Assembly: GCF_900109575.1 (NCBI RefSeq)
Contig: NZ_FOAF01000001.1
Location: forward strand, 248,001 to 312,000
Length of the DNA stretch: 64,000 nucleotides
Origin: Olivibacter domesticus
GTDB taxonomy: Bacteria; Bacteroidota; Bacteroidia; Sphingobacteriales; Sphingobacteriaceae
Direction of reading: 5' to 3'
Part shown: one piece after another, positions 27,088 through 35,978 of the stretch
How positions within the stretch are numbered: position 1 is the stretch's first letter
How the letters are laid out: every line of letters starts with the position of its first letter
The notes under the pieces: generated by a model
Told to the model about the DNA's origin: nothing
Database searches by the model: none
What the model saw: the letters and a program-made list of their open reading frames with translations, nothing else
Position numbers and translations under genes: made by a program

Positions 27088-28587
27088 ATGAAAACTCGCT
27101 TATTGTTAACAGGTCTTTTAGGACTCGCTTTCGGCTGCAGTAAATCGAAGGTCGATCTGGAGCAGGCAGACAAACTGGCTGCCATAGGTGATGGCATGAA
27201 AAATACGTCCCTGCTTTCCAGTAATCAATACAGCTTTTTACGGGGTGCGGATGTGGGCTTTTTGACCGAGATGGAAGATAAAGGTCGGGTGTTTTTCAAT
27301 ACGACTGATCAGCAAGATCTGTTCGTTATTTTGAAAGAACGGGGTATCAATACCATCCGCTTACGTGTTTGGGTGAACCCCACCAGTGCCAACTTGTACA
27401 ATGGGATTGCGGATGTAGTGGAAAAGGCGGTTCGTGCTAAAAATGCGGGAATGAAGCTGTTTATTGATTTTCATTATAGCGATAGTTGGGCCGACCCGAA
27501 GAAGCAAAATATACCGGTGGCATGGACCGGTTATACGTTAACGCAATTGGCCGACGCGGTACGGAACCATACGACTGAATGTTTGGAAGAATTAATTGCC
27601 AATGGGGTTGTACCCGCTTATGTGCAGGTAGGCAATGAAACGGATTATGGAATGTTATGGCCGGTAGGTCACATCCCTTCGGGCAATATGGCTAATTATG
27701 CGGTCTTACACCAAGCAGGTTATGAGGCGGTTAAAGCGGTGAATAGCTCGATGAAGGTGGTGATACACTTTTCCAGGGGATATGATAATGCTAACTGTGA
27801 ATATGTGTTGGACGGACTGCTGGCAAATGGTGCTCATTTTGATGTGATCGGTTTGTCGGTATATCCCGGTCTGGAAACTTTTGATGCGGTGTTAACTAAT
27901 TCAAATAGCAATATGCAGGCACTGGTGAGTAAGTATGACAAAGAGTTGATGGTGGCTGAATGTGGTTATTATCAGTATGAACCGGAAGCGGCGCGGGAGA
28001 TGATTGCCAGACTCTTACAGGATGTTTCCAGCTTACCGAATGGGAGAGGACTTGGGGTTTATTATTGGGAGCCGGAGGCTTATGATCATCCCGCGGTTAA
28101 CAAGAGTATTTTTGATGCTACAACGAAAAGTCCAACGGTGGGAATGGATGGATTCTCTTATGTTTCCAACCCAGGTTTTGAAGTGGATACAGTGGCATCT
28201 ACATCTCCCACAGGTTGGCTTACAGCAGGGGCTAATCCGGATGCGAATTATACTGAAGCCGGTGGCCATATGGGTGGCTTCCGTTTAACCCATTTTAAGA
28301 ACAGTGCCTATAATGTTTCAACGAATCAGACCATCACGGGCTTAAGCAATGGAACTTATACGTTTCAGGCTTGGGTACGGGGTTCTGTGGGTGCTACTGG
28401 TCATTCTCTTTTCGTGAAAGACCACGGTGGTGCGCAGATCAATAAGGATATTGTGCCACAATCAGCTTGGCAAAAAATCCAGATTGCCAATATTCAGGTT
28501 AGCAACGGACAGTGTACCATTGGCTTGCAAAGTCTTGGAAACAATACCTACTGCAGCTTGGATGATGTGGAGTTTTTTAGACAGTAA
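27088..28587 (+). CDS. GH53 endo-beta-1,4-galactanase with C-terminal carbohydrate-binding-like domain
   Basis: A 499-residue lipoprotein (signal to LGLAFGC, Cys17). Residues about 50-345 are a GH53 (alpha/beta)8 barrel: the acid/base is Glu184 in VQVGNETDYGMLWP and the nucleophile is Glu291 in VAECGYYQ, both in the expected strands. GH53 enzymes cut beta-1,4-galactan, as in type I arabinogalactan and the side chains of rhamnogalacturonan I. Residues about 355-499 form a separate beta-sandwich (GFEVDTVASTSPTGW onward) that looks like a CBM, possibly of CBM61 type. It is the last PUL gene and is followed by a strong hairpin. Confidence 0.93.
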   Translation: MKTRLLLTGLLGLAFGCSKSKVDLEQADKLAAIGDGMKNTSLLSSNQYSFLRGADVGFLTEMEDKGRVFFNTTDQQDLFVILKERGINTIRLRVWVNPTSANLYNGIADVVEKAVRAKNAGMKLFIDFHYSDSWADPKKQNIPVAWTGYTLTQLADAVRNHTTECLEELIANGVVPAYVQVGNETDYGMLWPVGHIPSGNMANYAVLHQAGYEAVKAVNSSMKVVIHFSRGYDNANCEYVLDGLLANGAHFDVIGLSVYPGLETFDAVLTNSNSNMQALVSKYDKELMVAECGYYQYEPEAAREMIARLLQDVSSLPNGRGLGVYYWEPEAYDHPAVNKSIFDATTKSPTVGMDGFSYVSNPGFEVDTVASTSPTGWLTAGANPDANYTEAGGHMGGFRLTHFKNSAYNVSTNQTITGLSNGTYTFQAWVRGSVGATGHSLFVKDHGGAQINKDIVPQSAWQKIQIANIQVSNGQCTIGLQSLGNNTYCSLDDVEFFRQ

Positions 28588-28663
28588 AGAACTGCGGCTA
28601 AAGATGCCGTCCAATTGCTATGATAGCCCTTTCGGGGTACCGTTTCCGCAGGAGACAACTTAT

Positions 28664-28690
28664 TATTCTCCGCATAATTTGCGGAGAATA
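28664..28690. terminator. Bidirectional terminator-like hairpin after the PUL
   Basis: Perfect 11-bp stem (TATTCTCCGCA / TGCGGAGAATA) with a 5-nt loop, between the end of the GH53 gene and the end of the convergent small gene. It has A/T-rich flanks on both sides and can serve both strands. Confidence 0.7.
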
Positions 28691-28710
28691 TATATCAGTT
28701 AATAATAGAA

Positions 28711-28923
28711 CTAATAGAATAATTCTTCACATACAAAACCATTGGTCTGTAAGATATGGATTATTTCCCCCGCATCGTTAGTTGGAGCATCAATCCGTAG
28801 GATTTTGTCGCAATCTTCTAGGTCAAAATTCCATTTTGCCCATGGCTTTATTTTGTCCAAATGGGGCTTTAATTGCTGAATATCTTCTTCGCACTGCACG
28901 GAAGTTTGAAATATAAAAATCAT
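28711..28923 (-). CDS. Small conserved-looking hypothetical protein
   Basis: A 70-residue acidic protein starting MIFIFQTSVQCEEDIQQLKP and containing KWNFDLEDCDKILRID. The alternating strands and helices and the length resemble small HMA-like (ferredoxin-fold) proteins common in Bacteroidota, but the CxxC metal site is absent. It starts 16 nt after the siderophore-interacting protein gene on the same strand, so it is probably in that transcript. Function unknown. Confidence 0.65.
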   Translation of the reverse strand: MIFIFQTSVQCEEDIQQLKPHLDKIKPWAKWNFDLEDCDKILRIDAPTNDAGEIIHILQTNGFVCEELFY

Positions 28924-28939
28924 CAGGTAAATTTTTTAT

Positions 28940-29656
28940 TTATAATCCTTTTTTCCCTTCAAGCCAATAACCATGTGAAACTATTTTACCCTGGTTGCTG
29001 GCTTTTAAAACCTTCCGGAACGTTCGGACTGATTTTGCATTTCCGGTTAGAATAAAGGTTGATTGCCGCCATTCGGGCGATTGAATAATCGGCAATTCGT
29101 TCACCCATTTTTCATTACTGAAGGAGCCGTTTTTTTTAAATATGACACAGTTTTTCAATTGTAGAAGTGTGGCGATGTTTTCATTCTCTTCGTCTAGTTC
29201 TAAATAGAATTGAAATTGGTGCCGATTTTCTCGAAGAACAGGTAAGAAAGAACAGGCAAGACCTAAGGAGGTTTCATCGCCGAAAATAACATATTTTTCT
29301 ACCGATGGATCGTAATACTTATATGCTCTTGGCGGGTTGATATCAACCTTGTCGCCCATACTCAGTTTGCCCATGAAACAACTTCCGGGGGCTTCGCCAT
29401 GGAGGTGGACGATTAATTCCAATAGGCTACGAGTAGCATCCACATAAGAAACGGTATATCGCCTCGCCTCAGTATCACTGACACGGAAATCTATAAAGCT
29501 TCCCACGCCAACATTTAAGTCTTGAAAATTTCCTTTAAATTGGATTCTTTTTACTGTATTTGATAGGTATTCCACTTCGGTAACCACCATTGATGACGAC
29601 TTTGCGGATAAAAGACGATCGAAAACATCGAATACCCATTTCGGAGCGCTTGGCAT
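28940..29656 (-). CDS. Siderophore-interacting protein (FAD-dependent ferric reductase family)
   Basis: A 238-residue cytoplasmic flavoprotein of the SIP family. The N-terminal FAD domain (about 20-110) contains the flavin motif RRYTVSYVD and VDINPPRAY; the C-terminal NADPH-binding-like domain has YVIFGDETSLGLACSFLPVL, a SIP signature, and ends with GYWLEGKKGL. Such proteins reduce ferric siderophores to release iron. An AraC regulator lies just upstream on the same strand and an MFS exporter is divergent from it, which looks like an iron or siderophore-linked module. Confidence 0.93.
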   Translation of the reverse strand: MPSAPKWVFDVFDRLLSAKSSSMVVTEVEYLSNTVKRIQFKGNFQDLNVGVGSFIDFRVSDTEARRYTVSYVDATRSLLELIVHLHGEAPGSCFMGKLSMGDKVDINPPRAYKYYDPSVEKYVIFGDETSLGLACSFLPVLRENRHQFQFYLELDEENENIATLLQLKNCVIFKKNGSFSNEKWVNELPIIQSPEWRQSTFILTGNAKSVRTFRKVLKASNQGKIVSHGYWLEGKKGL

Positions 29657-29728
29657 AATCTTGTTTTTTTGAACAAAGAAACCCAGAATAAGCAGCTCAA
29701 AAAAGGCTAAAACGTGGTAAGTATTGGA

Positions 29729-30586
29729 CTAATCAAGGTTTTTCTTCCGGAAGGATAAAGCGGTCATGCCAACAGTTTTGGTAAACAACCTGGAAAAATA
29801 GGGATAATCGTCATAACCTAATTCGAACGCTATTTCTTTTACCGATTTGTTAGAATGGTACAGTAAACGTTTGGCTTCGAGTATGATGCGTTGCTGAATA
29901 TGATAGCTTAGGGGTTGGCCGGTGGTCTTTTTGACACATTCGTTCAAATAAACCGTCGATATCTTTAGCTTTTCGGCATAGTCAGCTGGCCTTTTTGTAA
30001 GTACGAAATCACGTTCCAATATAGATTTGAATGCTTTCGTGATTATTTCAAAACGGGACAGGTTTTCTGTCGGTTTAGCGAGTGCTAAATACTGCGAGGT
30101 AATCAATGCTGCCAATGCATTGCAACTTGCTTTTAATATGGACTGGTATAACGTTTCCTGTTTTCTTTCGAAAAATTTAAAGCACAGCGAAATGGCTTCG
30201 GAGACTAGGTCAAAAGTCTCTTTGCTTAATTTTAGTGGTTTCACTGGCGCAATTTCTTGCAGTATGCGGAGGATGTCAGCATTCAGGTTGTCATGACTGA
30301 TGATCAGTACACGGAGATTTACTTTTTCAAGGTTTATTACGCGATGGACCTGATTGGGTTGTATATAGATAACGGCAGCTCCCGCTACTTGATGCCTTTG
30401 AAAATCGATTTCAAAAGTAGTCGTTCCTTTTTCCTGAACGCAAAATAAATGATAATCGTCGCGATGGGCTTGTGTTGCCTGCTCATATAATTCCAGTTCT
30501 TTCAATGAGGCCGTTTCTAAGAAAATACCAGTTCCGAACGTATCGGCCATCGTATTTAAGGGGATGGAATTAGGGTTTCCGCTCAT
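29729..30586 (-). CDS. AraC-family transcriptional regulator
   Basis: A 285-residue regulator starting at the ATG at 30586 (MSGNPNSIPLNTM); a longer form from 30664 would add 26 residues of unrelated look. Residues about 15-110 are a cupin sensor (HLFCVQEKGTTTFEIDF, IYIQPNQVHRV). The C-terminal HTH pair ends LSFRKKNLD, with VKEIAFELGYDDYPYFSRLF as the second HTH. This layout matches Bacteroidota AraC regulators that sit beside siderophore-interacting proteins and MFS pumps. It lies 72 nt upstream of the SIP gene on the same strand. Confidence 0.92.
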   Translation of the reverse strand: MSGNPNSIPLNTMADTFGTGIFLETASLKELELYEQATQAHRDDYHLFCVQEKGTTTFEIDFQRHQVAGAAVIYIQPNQVHRVINLEKVNLRVLIISHDNLNADILRILQEIAPVKPLKLSKETFDLVSEAISLCFKFFERKQETLYQSILKASCNALAALITSQYLALAKPTENLSRFEIITKAFKSILERDFVLTKRPADYAEKLKISTVYLNECVKKTTGQPLSYHIQQRIILEAKRLLYHSNKSVKEIAFELGYDDYPYFSRLFTKTVGMTALSFRKKNLD

Positions 30587-30729
30587 GATTGTTCTACTCA
30601 ATTTTACGTATTTGTTTGCCGGGCAATTTAATAGATTTTCTTTAATGACAAAATCTCTTAGCAATAGCTATATGTTAGGGATTGCTTTTATGCATCATTT
30701 TCTCTATTTTGGCCCATCAAATTTTAAGC

Positions 30730-31995
30730 ATGGTTAACTCAGAACCTTACGCATCCTTCAAATATCCGGAATTTAATCGTTTTCTCCTTGTACGCTTTGC
30801 CATCGTATTTGCATGGTCAATGCAATTTGTGGTAATCGAATGGGAGGTTTATAGTATCACAAAATCGCCTTTGGCTTTGGGTTATATAGGGCTTTTAGAG
30901 GTGATCCCGGCGGTACTTATGGCCTTATTTGCCGGACATGTGGCCGATAGAAAAGACAACAGAACACTTTTGATGAATTGTATCACTGGTTTTTCGGCGA
31001 TTAGTCTCGGCTTGTTTTTGTTAACATGGCCGCGTGTTGTTGCGGGCATGTCATCCCATACGGTGCTGCTGGGTATCTATGTTTTGGTCTTTCTAGGTGG
31101 ATTTGTGAGAGCTTTTATAGGACCTACCGTTTTCTCGCTGATGGCTTTCATTTTGCCAAGGAGGTTGTATCCTAACGGAGCTACCTGGAACAGTACGGTA
31201 GGGCAACTGGCCCGTGTGTTGGGGCCAGCATTGGGTGGTTTTACCATCGGTATGATTGGTGTACATTGGTCTATGTGTGTCATCTTTGGCTTCTCTCTAT
31301 TGGCTTTAATTACCTTAACGGGTATCAGCAAGAAGCCGATCATGAATAAGGAAACCGATCAATCGGTATGGAACAGTCTCAGCGAAGGTCTACGTTTTGT
31401 ATTTCGCGAAAAATCGGTTTTAGGGGCGATTACCTTGGATATGGTGGCCGTGTTGTTTGGGGGCGCTGTAGCCATTTTACCCGTGTTTGCGCAAGATATT
31501 TTAAAGGTGGGCTCGGAGGGTTTCGGTATCTTGCGGGCGGCGCCTGCTGTAGGCACTTCCTTGATCATGATTGTATCGGCCTACTTTCCATTGTATAAAA
31601 ACGCTGGGATGAAGTTATTGTCTGTTGTTTTTGGATTTGGCTTAAGCATCTTGGTCTTCGGCCTGTCTACCAGTTTTTGGCTGTCGGTTATAGCGTTGTT
31701 TTTCAGTGGGGTGACGGATGGTGTCTCCATGATCATTCGGGATACAATTTTACAACTGCGAACACCAGATGCTATGCGGGGTAGGGTGGCTTCCGTTAAT
31801 GCCATCTTTGTAGGATCGTCCAATGAATTGGGTGCCTTTGAAAGCGGGTTGACCGCACGTTTGATGGGGACGGTCACCTCAGTTGTTTTTGGGGGTACAA
31901 TGACTTTACTCACTGTTGTTACCACTGGTTTAGCTTTACCTGCTTTCAGAAAATTAGATTTGGAAAAGGATCTGAAGAAGCATTTGTCTGATTGA
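30730..31995 (+). CDS. MFS transporter (EntS-like exporter group)
   Basis: A 421-residue membrane protein with about 12 hydrophobic segments. The loop between helices 2 and 3 carries AGHVADRKDNRTLLM, the MFS A-like motif, and the C-terminal half has LRTPDAMRGRVASVNAIF, typical of the MFS_3 / EntS-like branch that exports siderophores and drugs. I used ATG 30730; a TTG at 30682 would add a weak N-terminal stretch. It is divergent from the AraC and SIP genes, so the cargo may be a siderophore, but no siderophore biosynthesis gene is in the window. Confidence 0.9.
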   Translation: MVNSEPYASFKYPEFNRFLLVRFAIVFAWSMQFVVIEWEVYSITKSPLALGYIGLLEVIPAVLMALFAGHVADRKDNRTLLMNCITGFSAISLGLFLLTWPRVVAGMSSHTVLLGIYVLVFLGGFVRAFIGPTVFSLMAFILPRRLYPNGATWNSTVGQLARVLGPALGGFTIGMIGVHWSMCVIFGFSLLALITLTGISKKPIMNKETDQSVWNSLSEGLRFVFREKSVLGAITLDMVAVLFGGAVAILPVFAQDILKVGSEGFGILRAAPAVGTSLIMIVSAYFPLYKNAGMKLLSVVFGFGLSILVFGLSTSFWLSVIALFFSGVTDGVSMIIRDTILQLRTPDAMRGRVASVNAIFVGSSNELGAFESGLTARLMGTVTSVVFGGTMTLLTVVTTGLALPAFRKLDLEKDLKKHLSD

Positions 31996-32056
31996 GATTT
32001 ATAGTATTGTGCGGAAGCCGCCATTGGATCCGTCTCCTATCAGTAGGGCGACTCTG

Positions 32057-32103
32057 TTACACACTAAACCCGTGACCTTGTTCGTAGCGGGTTTAGTGTG
32101 TAA
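32057..32103. terminator. Strong bidirectional hairpin between convergent genes
   Basis: A perfect 16-bp stem (arms 32057-32072 and 32088-32103) with a 15-nt loop, between the end of the MFS gene and the end of dsbD. It is by far the longest perfect stem I found here. There is no T-run after either arm, so it may end transcription by another route or stabilise the 3' ends. Confidence 0.7.
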
Positions 32104-32136
32104 TGACGCGCGTATCATTTGCGTCAGATGGATATG

Positions 32137-34143
32137 TTAAGACTCCTTTGCATGAAAATAATCAAGGCCGCTTTGGAGGAACATGCTAAAGTCTTTTTTA
32201 GACATGTATCCTGAAACCGGTGGGTTGATTACCTTCCCATCGGGTGTTATGAGTACATAATGAGGCTGAGAATTATTGTTGAAGTTTAACTGCTGAAACA
32301 GTGACCATTTATCACCTACTGTCCTGATTTTTTTTCTTCTTCCATTGCCAATATCGATAGACTGTTGTTGATCATGTGCCAGTTCCTCTCGATCGTCTAC
32401 ATAAAGGGAAGCGAGTATGACCTCTTTCTTAAGCAAGGGTAAGATAGCTGGTTCACTCCAAACAAACTCCTCCATTTTACGACAGTTCTCGCAGCCGTAG
32501 CCGGTGAAATCTATTAGTACGGGCTTACCCTCTTTTTGTGCTAGGGTAATGGCCTTGAAGTAATCGTGCTGCGGATGAAGACCTAAAACACCCTCTTCCG
32601 GTGAGGCGTAAAAGCTGACATTCAGTGGTGGGAGGATTCCGCTCAGTAAAGCAAGTCTGGGTTGAGTGGAAGGTACAAGCCCTTGCGCTAAATAGAAGGC
32701 GAAGAGCATCATCACGGTGGCAAATAACTTCCTTAATGGAGATATTTTTTCATTTCTGCTGTCATAAGGAAATTTCAATTTCCCGAAAAGGTAAAATGCC
32801 AGTGCAATCGCGATAAGCATCCATAAGCCAATGAACACCTCCCTTTTAAATAGGAATGTTTTAGAAACCAGATCTGCTTTGGAAAGAAATTTCAGTGCCA
32901 GGGCTAATTCAATAAATCCTAATACCACTTTCAGGGTATTCATCCAGCTACCAGACTTGGGAAGTGAAGCTAGCAGCTGCGGAAAAAGTGCCAAGGCCCC
33001 AAATATTAGTGCCCAAGCTAGACCGAAACCACCCAAAGCGAAAGTGAGCAGCAAAGGGACATTCCTGGACGCCGAAGCAACTCCTCCCAGCAAACTTCCA
33101 AGTATAGGGCCGGTACAGGAAAATGAAACGATAACGAGTGTAAAGGCCATAAAAAAGATGCCCACTATTCCGCCTGCGTCCTCTGCTTTGGATGATCTGT
33201 TAACTAGCCAGCTTGGCAAGCTGATGTTATAGTAGCCAAAAAAACTAAGGGCAAAAAATACGAAGACCACGAAAAAAAGGAGGTTCAGCCATATACTGGT
33301 GGCAATTTCATTAAAGATATTGCCACTGATACCATCAATCAGATGGAAGGGTAGGCTTAGCGCCAGAAAAATAGCAAGAATAAAAAAGCTGTATGTTAAG
33401 GCGTTTCTTCTACCTTTCTTTTTATCGGAAGTACTTTTTGTAAAGAAAGAAACGGTCAACGGAATCATGGGAAACACACAGGGCGTCAATAATGCAATCA
33501 GTCCACCTAAAAAACCCAGCACGAAGACTAATCCGTTCCCGTCATTTGTCCTTTCCTGTGCGGCTCCGCTATTTGTTAAGGGATGATCGGGGTCAAGCGT
33601 TTTTACTTTGATCACATCATTACCCGCCGTGCCTGCAGCGTTATTGCCGGCATCTTTGGCAATGTCCATTGTTCCGACATCGGCTATATCACCCATGCTG
33701 ATGGCCTGCGTAAACTCCAGCGTATTCGGTGCTAGACATATCCGATCATCGCAGGCTTGGAAGGTAATCTGTAGGCGGACCTCCGCATCACTTCCCTGGT
33801 TCTCTAACCGAAAACGCTGGATGAATTTTGCTGAATCTGCATAATATACGATGCGGGCACCAAAGGCTTCACTGAACTCGGATTTTTTCTTACCCACTTC
33901 TATTACATCTCCGATAGGCCGAATATTTTCGGTACTGATTTCAAGGTTGGTGGGTATTCCTGTTTCAGGCGGCAGGTCTTTGGAATAAAGATGCCAGCCT
34001 TTGTCGATGGTCGCACTTAATACAGCCTCGTACTCTTCATTGTTAATCTTATTGACTTGGTACTTCCAGTCAACAACCTCTTTAATCTGGGCAAAAAGCG
34101 GCTGCACCTGGCACAGCAGTAGCAGCCATAGTAATTTTTTCAT
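32137..34143 (-). CDS. dsbD: Protein-disulfide reductase DsbD (thiol:disulfide interchange protein)
   Basis: A 668-residue inner-membrane protein that moves reducing power from cytoplasmic thioredoxin to periplasmic thiol proteins. It has a signal peptide, an N-terminal DsbD-alpha domain with Cys131 and Cys136 (CDDRIC), an 8-helix transmembrane domain with LTPCVFPMIPLTVSFF and CTGPILGSLLGG cysteines, and a C-terminal thioredoxin domain with GYGCENCRKME. All three redox Cys pairs are intact. It is the last gene of a minus-strand cluster and follows msrB by 25 nt, so it is likely the electron source for the exported MsrA, MsrB and thioredoxin-like proteins encoded upstream. Confidence 0.95.
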   Translation of the reverse strand: MKKLLWLLLLCQVQPLFAQIKEVVDWKYQVNKINNEEYEAVLSATIDKGWHLYSKDLPPETGIPTNLEISTENIRPIGDVIEVGKKKSEFSEAFGARIVYYADSAKFIQRFRLENQGSDAEVRLQITFQACDDRICLAPNTLEFTQAISMGDIADVGTMDIAKDAGNNAAGTAGNDVIKVKTLDPDHPLTNSGAAQERTNDGNGLVFVLGFLGGLIALLTPCVFPMIPLTVSFFTKSTSDKKKGRRNALTYSFFILAIFLALSLPFHLIDGISGNIFNEIATSIWLNLLFFVVFVFFALSFFGYYNISLPSWLVNRSSKAEDAGGIVGIFFMAFTLVIVSFSCTGPILGSLLGGVASASRNVPLLLTFALGGFGLAWALIFGALALFPQLLASLPKSGSWMNTLKVVLGFIELALALKFLSKADLVSKTFLFKREVFIGLWMLIAIALAFYLFGKLKFPYDSRNEKISPLRKLFATVMMLFAFYLAQGLVPSTQPRLALLSGILPPLNVSFYASPEEGVLGLHPQHDYFKAITLAQKEGKPVLIDFTGYGCENCRKMEEFVWSEPAILPLLKKEVILASLYVDDREELAHDQQQSIDIGNGRRKKIRTVGDKWSLFQQLNFNNNSQPHYVLITPDGKVINPPVSGYMSKKDFSMFLQSGLDYFHAKES

Positions 34144-34168
34144 GAGAATAATTTATTTTTCTTCGCTT

Positions 34169-34711
34169 TTATTGCCGGTCTGGTTCGAAATCCAGACAGA
34201 CGGAATTCATGCAGTAACGTTTGTGAGTTGGCGGAGGGCCATCGTCAAATATATGTCCTAAATGCGAATCGCAACGGGAGCATCTTACTTCAATACGATG
34301 CATGTTATAGGAGTCATCATTTTTGTAATACACACTTCCTTTGCGGGCAGGCTCAAAGAAGCTCGGCCAGCCACAGCTGCTGGCAAATTTGGCATCTGAT
34401 CGGAAAAGCCTGTTGCCGCAGACGGCACAATAATAAGTTCCTCTTGTTTCGCTATCCCAGTATTTTCCCGTGAAAGCTTGTTCCGTTCCCTGTTTTCGAG
34501 CTACCTGATAGAGATCGTCTGGAAGGATTTTCTTCCATTCTCTGTCGGATACCTTTAGGTGCATAGTATCCGTACGTGAATAGTAAGGATTTTGATGTTT
34601 TTCTTTAGGATCCATTGTATTGCTTTGGCGGGCATTGCTGTGGCAGCTTATCAAAAGAAGAAGACCAATATGCAATGCAAAAAAGTGCCATTTTTCTAGT
34701 TTATTATTCAT
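34169..34711 (-). CDS. msrB: Exported peptide-methionine (R)-S-oxide reductase MsrB (lipoprotein)
   Basis: A 180-residue lipoprotein (signal to LLLLISC) with one MsrB domain. The zinc-binding CxxC pairs are CAVC and CSRC, the SelR core is FASSCGWPSFFEP, and the catalytic Cys lies in RYCMNS. It repairs Met-R-sulfoxide in proteins. Because of the lipoprotein signal it should act in the periplasm or at the outer membrane, not in the cytosol. The start (34711) is 1 nt after the msrA stop, so the two are translationally coupled, and dsbD follows after 25 nt. Confidence 0.94.
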   Translation of the reverse strand: MNNKLEKWHFFALHIGLLLLISCHSNARQSNTMDPKEKHQNPYYSRTDTMHLKVSDREWKKILPDDLYQVARKQGTEQAFTGKYWDSETRGTYYCAVCGNRLFRSDAKFASSCGWPSFFEPARKGSVYYKNDDSYNMHRIEVRCSRCDSHLGHIFDDGPPPTHKRYCMNSVCLDFEPDRQ

Positions 34712-34712
34712 C

Positions 34713-35420
34713 TTACATACCCTTTCCATGTTTCAGTTTCTCCTGAAAAACTTTGCGAAACTTATCCAATTTTGGTTTGATGACCATCTGACAATAAGGG
34801 GCATTCATGTTATTGGCATAATAGTCCTGATGATAGTCTTCCGCTTTATAGAATGTACCATAAGGTACAACTTGCGTCACAATGGTGGCGTTATAAGCTT
34901 TCTCCTTATTCAGGCGTTTGATATAATAAGTAGCCAATTCTTTCTGTTCGGCATTGTGGTAAAAAATTGCCGAACGGTATTGTGTTCCCTCATCATTACC
35001 CTGTCTGTTCAATTGGGTGGGATCATGGGCTACGAAAAATGCTTCCAGTAATTGCTCATAGGAAATTTTTGAGGGATCGTATACAATATTGCATGCTTCG
35101 GCATGTCCAGTTGTTCCTGTGCAAACCTCTTTGTAAGACGGATTAGGTACGGTTCCACCGGTATAACCTGAGGTTACGCTTTCCACTCCGTTTAATTGCT
35201 TGAACTGTTCTTCCACACACCAGAAGCAACCCGCAGCAAAGGTTGCAGTAGCCGTCTTGTTTGCGGTAGCTGTTTTCATTATCGTGGTGTCGGTTGAGCC
35301 GTTTGAATGGCCATTATTCTTTTGCTGCCAGCCACAGGCCACTATAGGGCTGAGCAGCAACAACAGGGCGAGGCATCTTACGATTGCTACTCCTGGGCGA
35401 TTATCTTTCTTTACAGTCAT
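34713..35420 (-). CDS. msrA: Exported peptide-methionine (S)-S-oxide reductase MsrA (lipoprotein)
   Basis: A 235-residue lipoprotein (lipobox LLSPIVAC) with an MsrA domain: active site FAAGCFWCVEEQF, then GYTGGTVPNPSYKEVCTGTTGHAEA and a resolving-type Cys in APYCQMVIKPKL. It reduces Met-S-sulfoxide, and its signal places it outside the cytosol. The start is ATG 35420; a longer form from 35462 would bury the signal. It overlaps the end of the upstream AhpD-like gene by 20 nt and abuts msrB, so msrA, msrB and the AhpD-like gene form one transcript. Confidence 0.94.
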   Translation of the reverse strand: MTVKKDNRPGVAIVRCLALLLLLSPIVACGWQQKNNGHSNGSTDTTIMKTATANKTATATFAAGCFWCVEEQFKQLNGVESVTSGYTGGTVPNPSYKEVCTGTTGHAEACNIVYDPSKISYEQLLEAFFVAHDPTQLNRQGNDEGTQYRSAIFYHNAEQKELATYYIKRLNKEKAYNATIVTQVVPYGTFYKAEDYHQDYYANNMNAPYCQMVIKPKLDKFRKVFQEKLKHGKGM

Positions 35421-35967
35421 CGTTATTCTCTTTATCAAGTGCTGGTGCCAAGGGAAAATCAATGGGCACTTTTAGTGTTTTTGCCGTTAGGTTACTAATA
35501 TAATTTTCACCTATGGTATGAAGGAGGTCTATTAGCTGTTCATTGGTGTACCCGCTATCAAAGAAGCTGTCTAATTCGACTGCTATATGATGGCCCCTTT
35601 TTTCTGCCATTGCTTTGACGAGCTGTGCCAGTGCGTTGAGCTTGGGGTCAAAATCAGCCTTCCCCTGTCTTAGCTGCATGACCTCTTTATCACTAAATCC
35701 ATTGAGTTTGGCTATCATGGTGTGTGCACTGAGGCAGTAGAGCGAGCCATTGCATTGTGCTAGCACCAGGCTCACCACTTCTCGCTCTCTTAAGCTGAGG
35801 GAGGTCTTGCGGCCTTGAAAGTGGTGATAATTGCCAAATGCATGCGTTGAGTGCATCATGGATAGAAAAAGGTTCGGTATATGCCCGAGTCGTTTCTCGA
35901 AATATGCAACATAGTTTTTGTTTGCTTCACTTACAGCCTCCAAAAGGGGCATTTCTATTGCTACCAT
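35401..35967 (-). CDS. Carboxymuconolactone decarboxylase (AhpD-like) family protein with degenerate CxxC
   Basis: A 188-residue all-helical protein of the AhpD / carboxymuconolactone decarboxylase family, with the active-site helix QCNGSLYCLSAHTMIAKLNG. In AhpD-type peroxidases the site is CxxC plus His. Here the second Cys (78) and His (82) are kept but the first is Ser75; an extra Cys72 lies three residues before it. The paralogue at 38110 has an intact site. ATG 35967 is chosen over the GTG one codon upstream. It follows the AraC gene by 11 nt and overlaps msrA by 20 nt. Confidence 0.88.
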   Translation of the reverse strand: MVAIEMPLLEAVSEANKNYVAYFEKRLGHIPNLFLSMMHSTHAFGNYHHFQGRKTSLSLREREVVSLVLAQCNGSLYCLSAHTMIAKLNGFSDKEVMQLRQGKADFDPKLNALAQLVKAMAEKRGHHIAVELDSFFDSGYTNEQLIDLLHTIGENYISNLTAKTLKVPIDFPLAPALDKENNDDCKER

Positions 35968-35978
35968 CACTGTATTGT

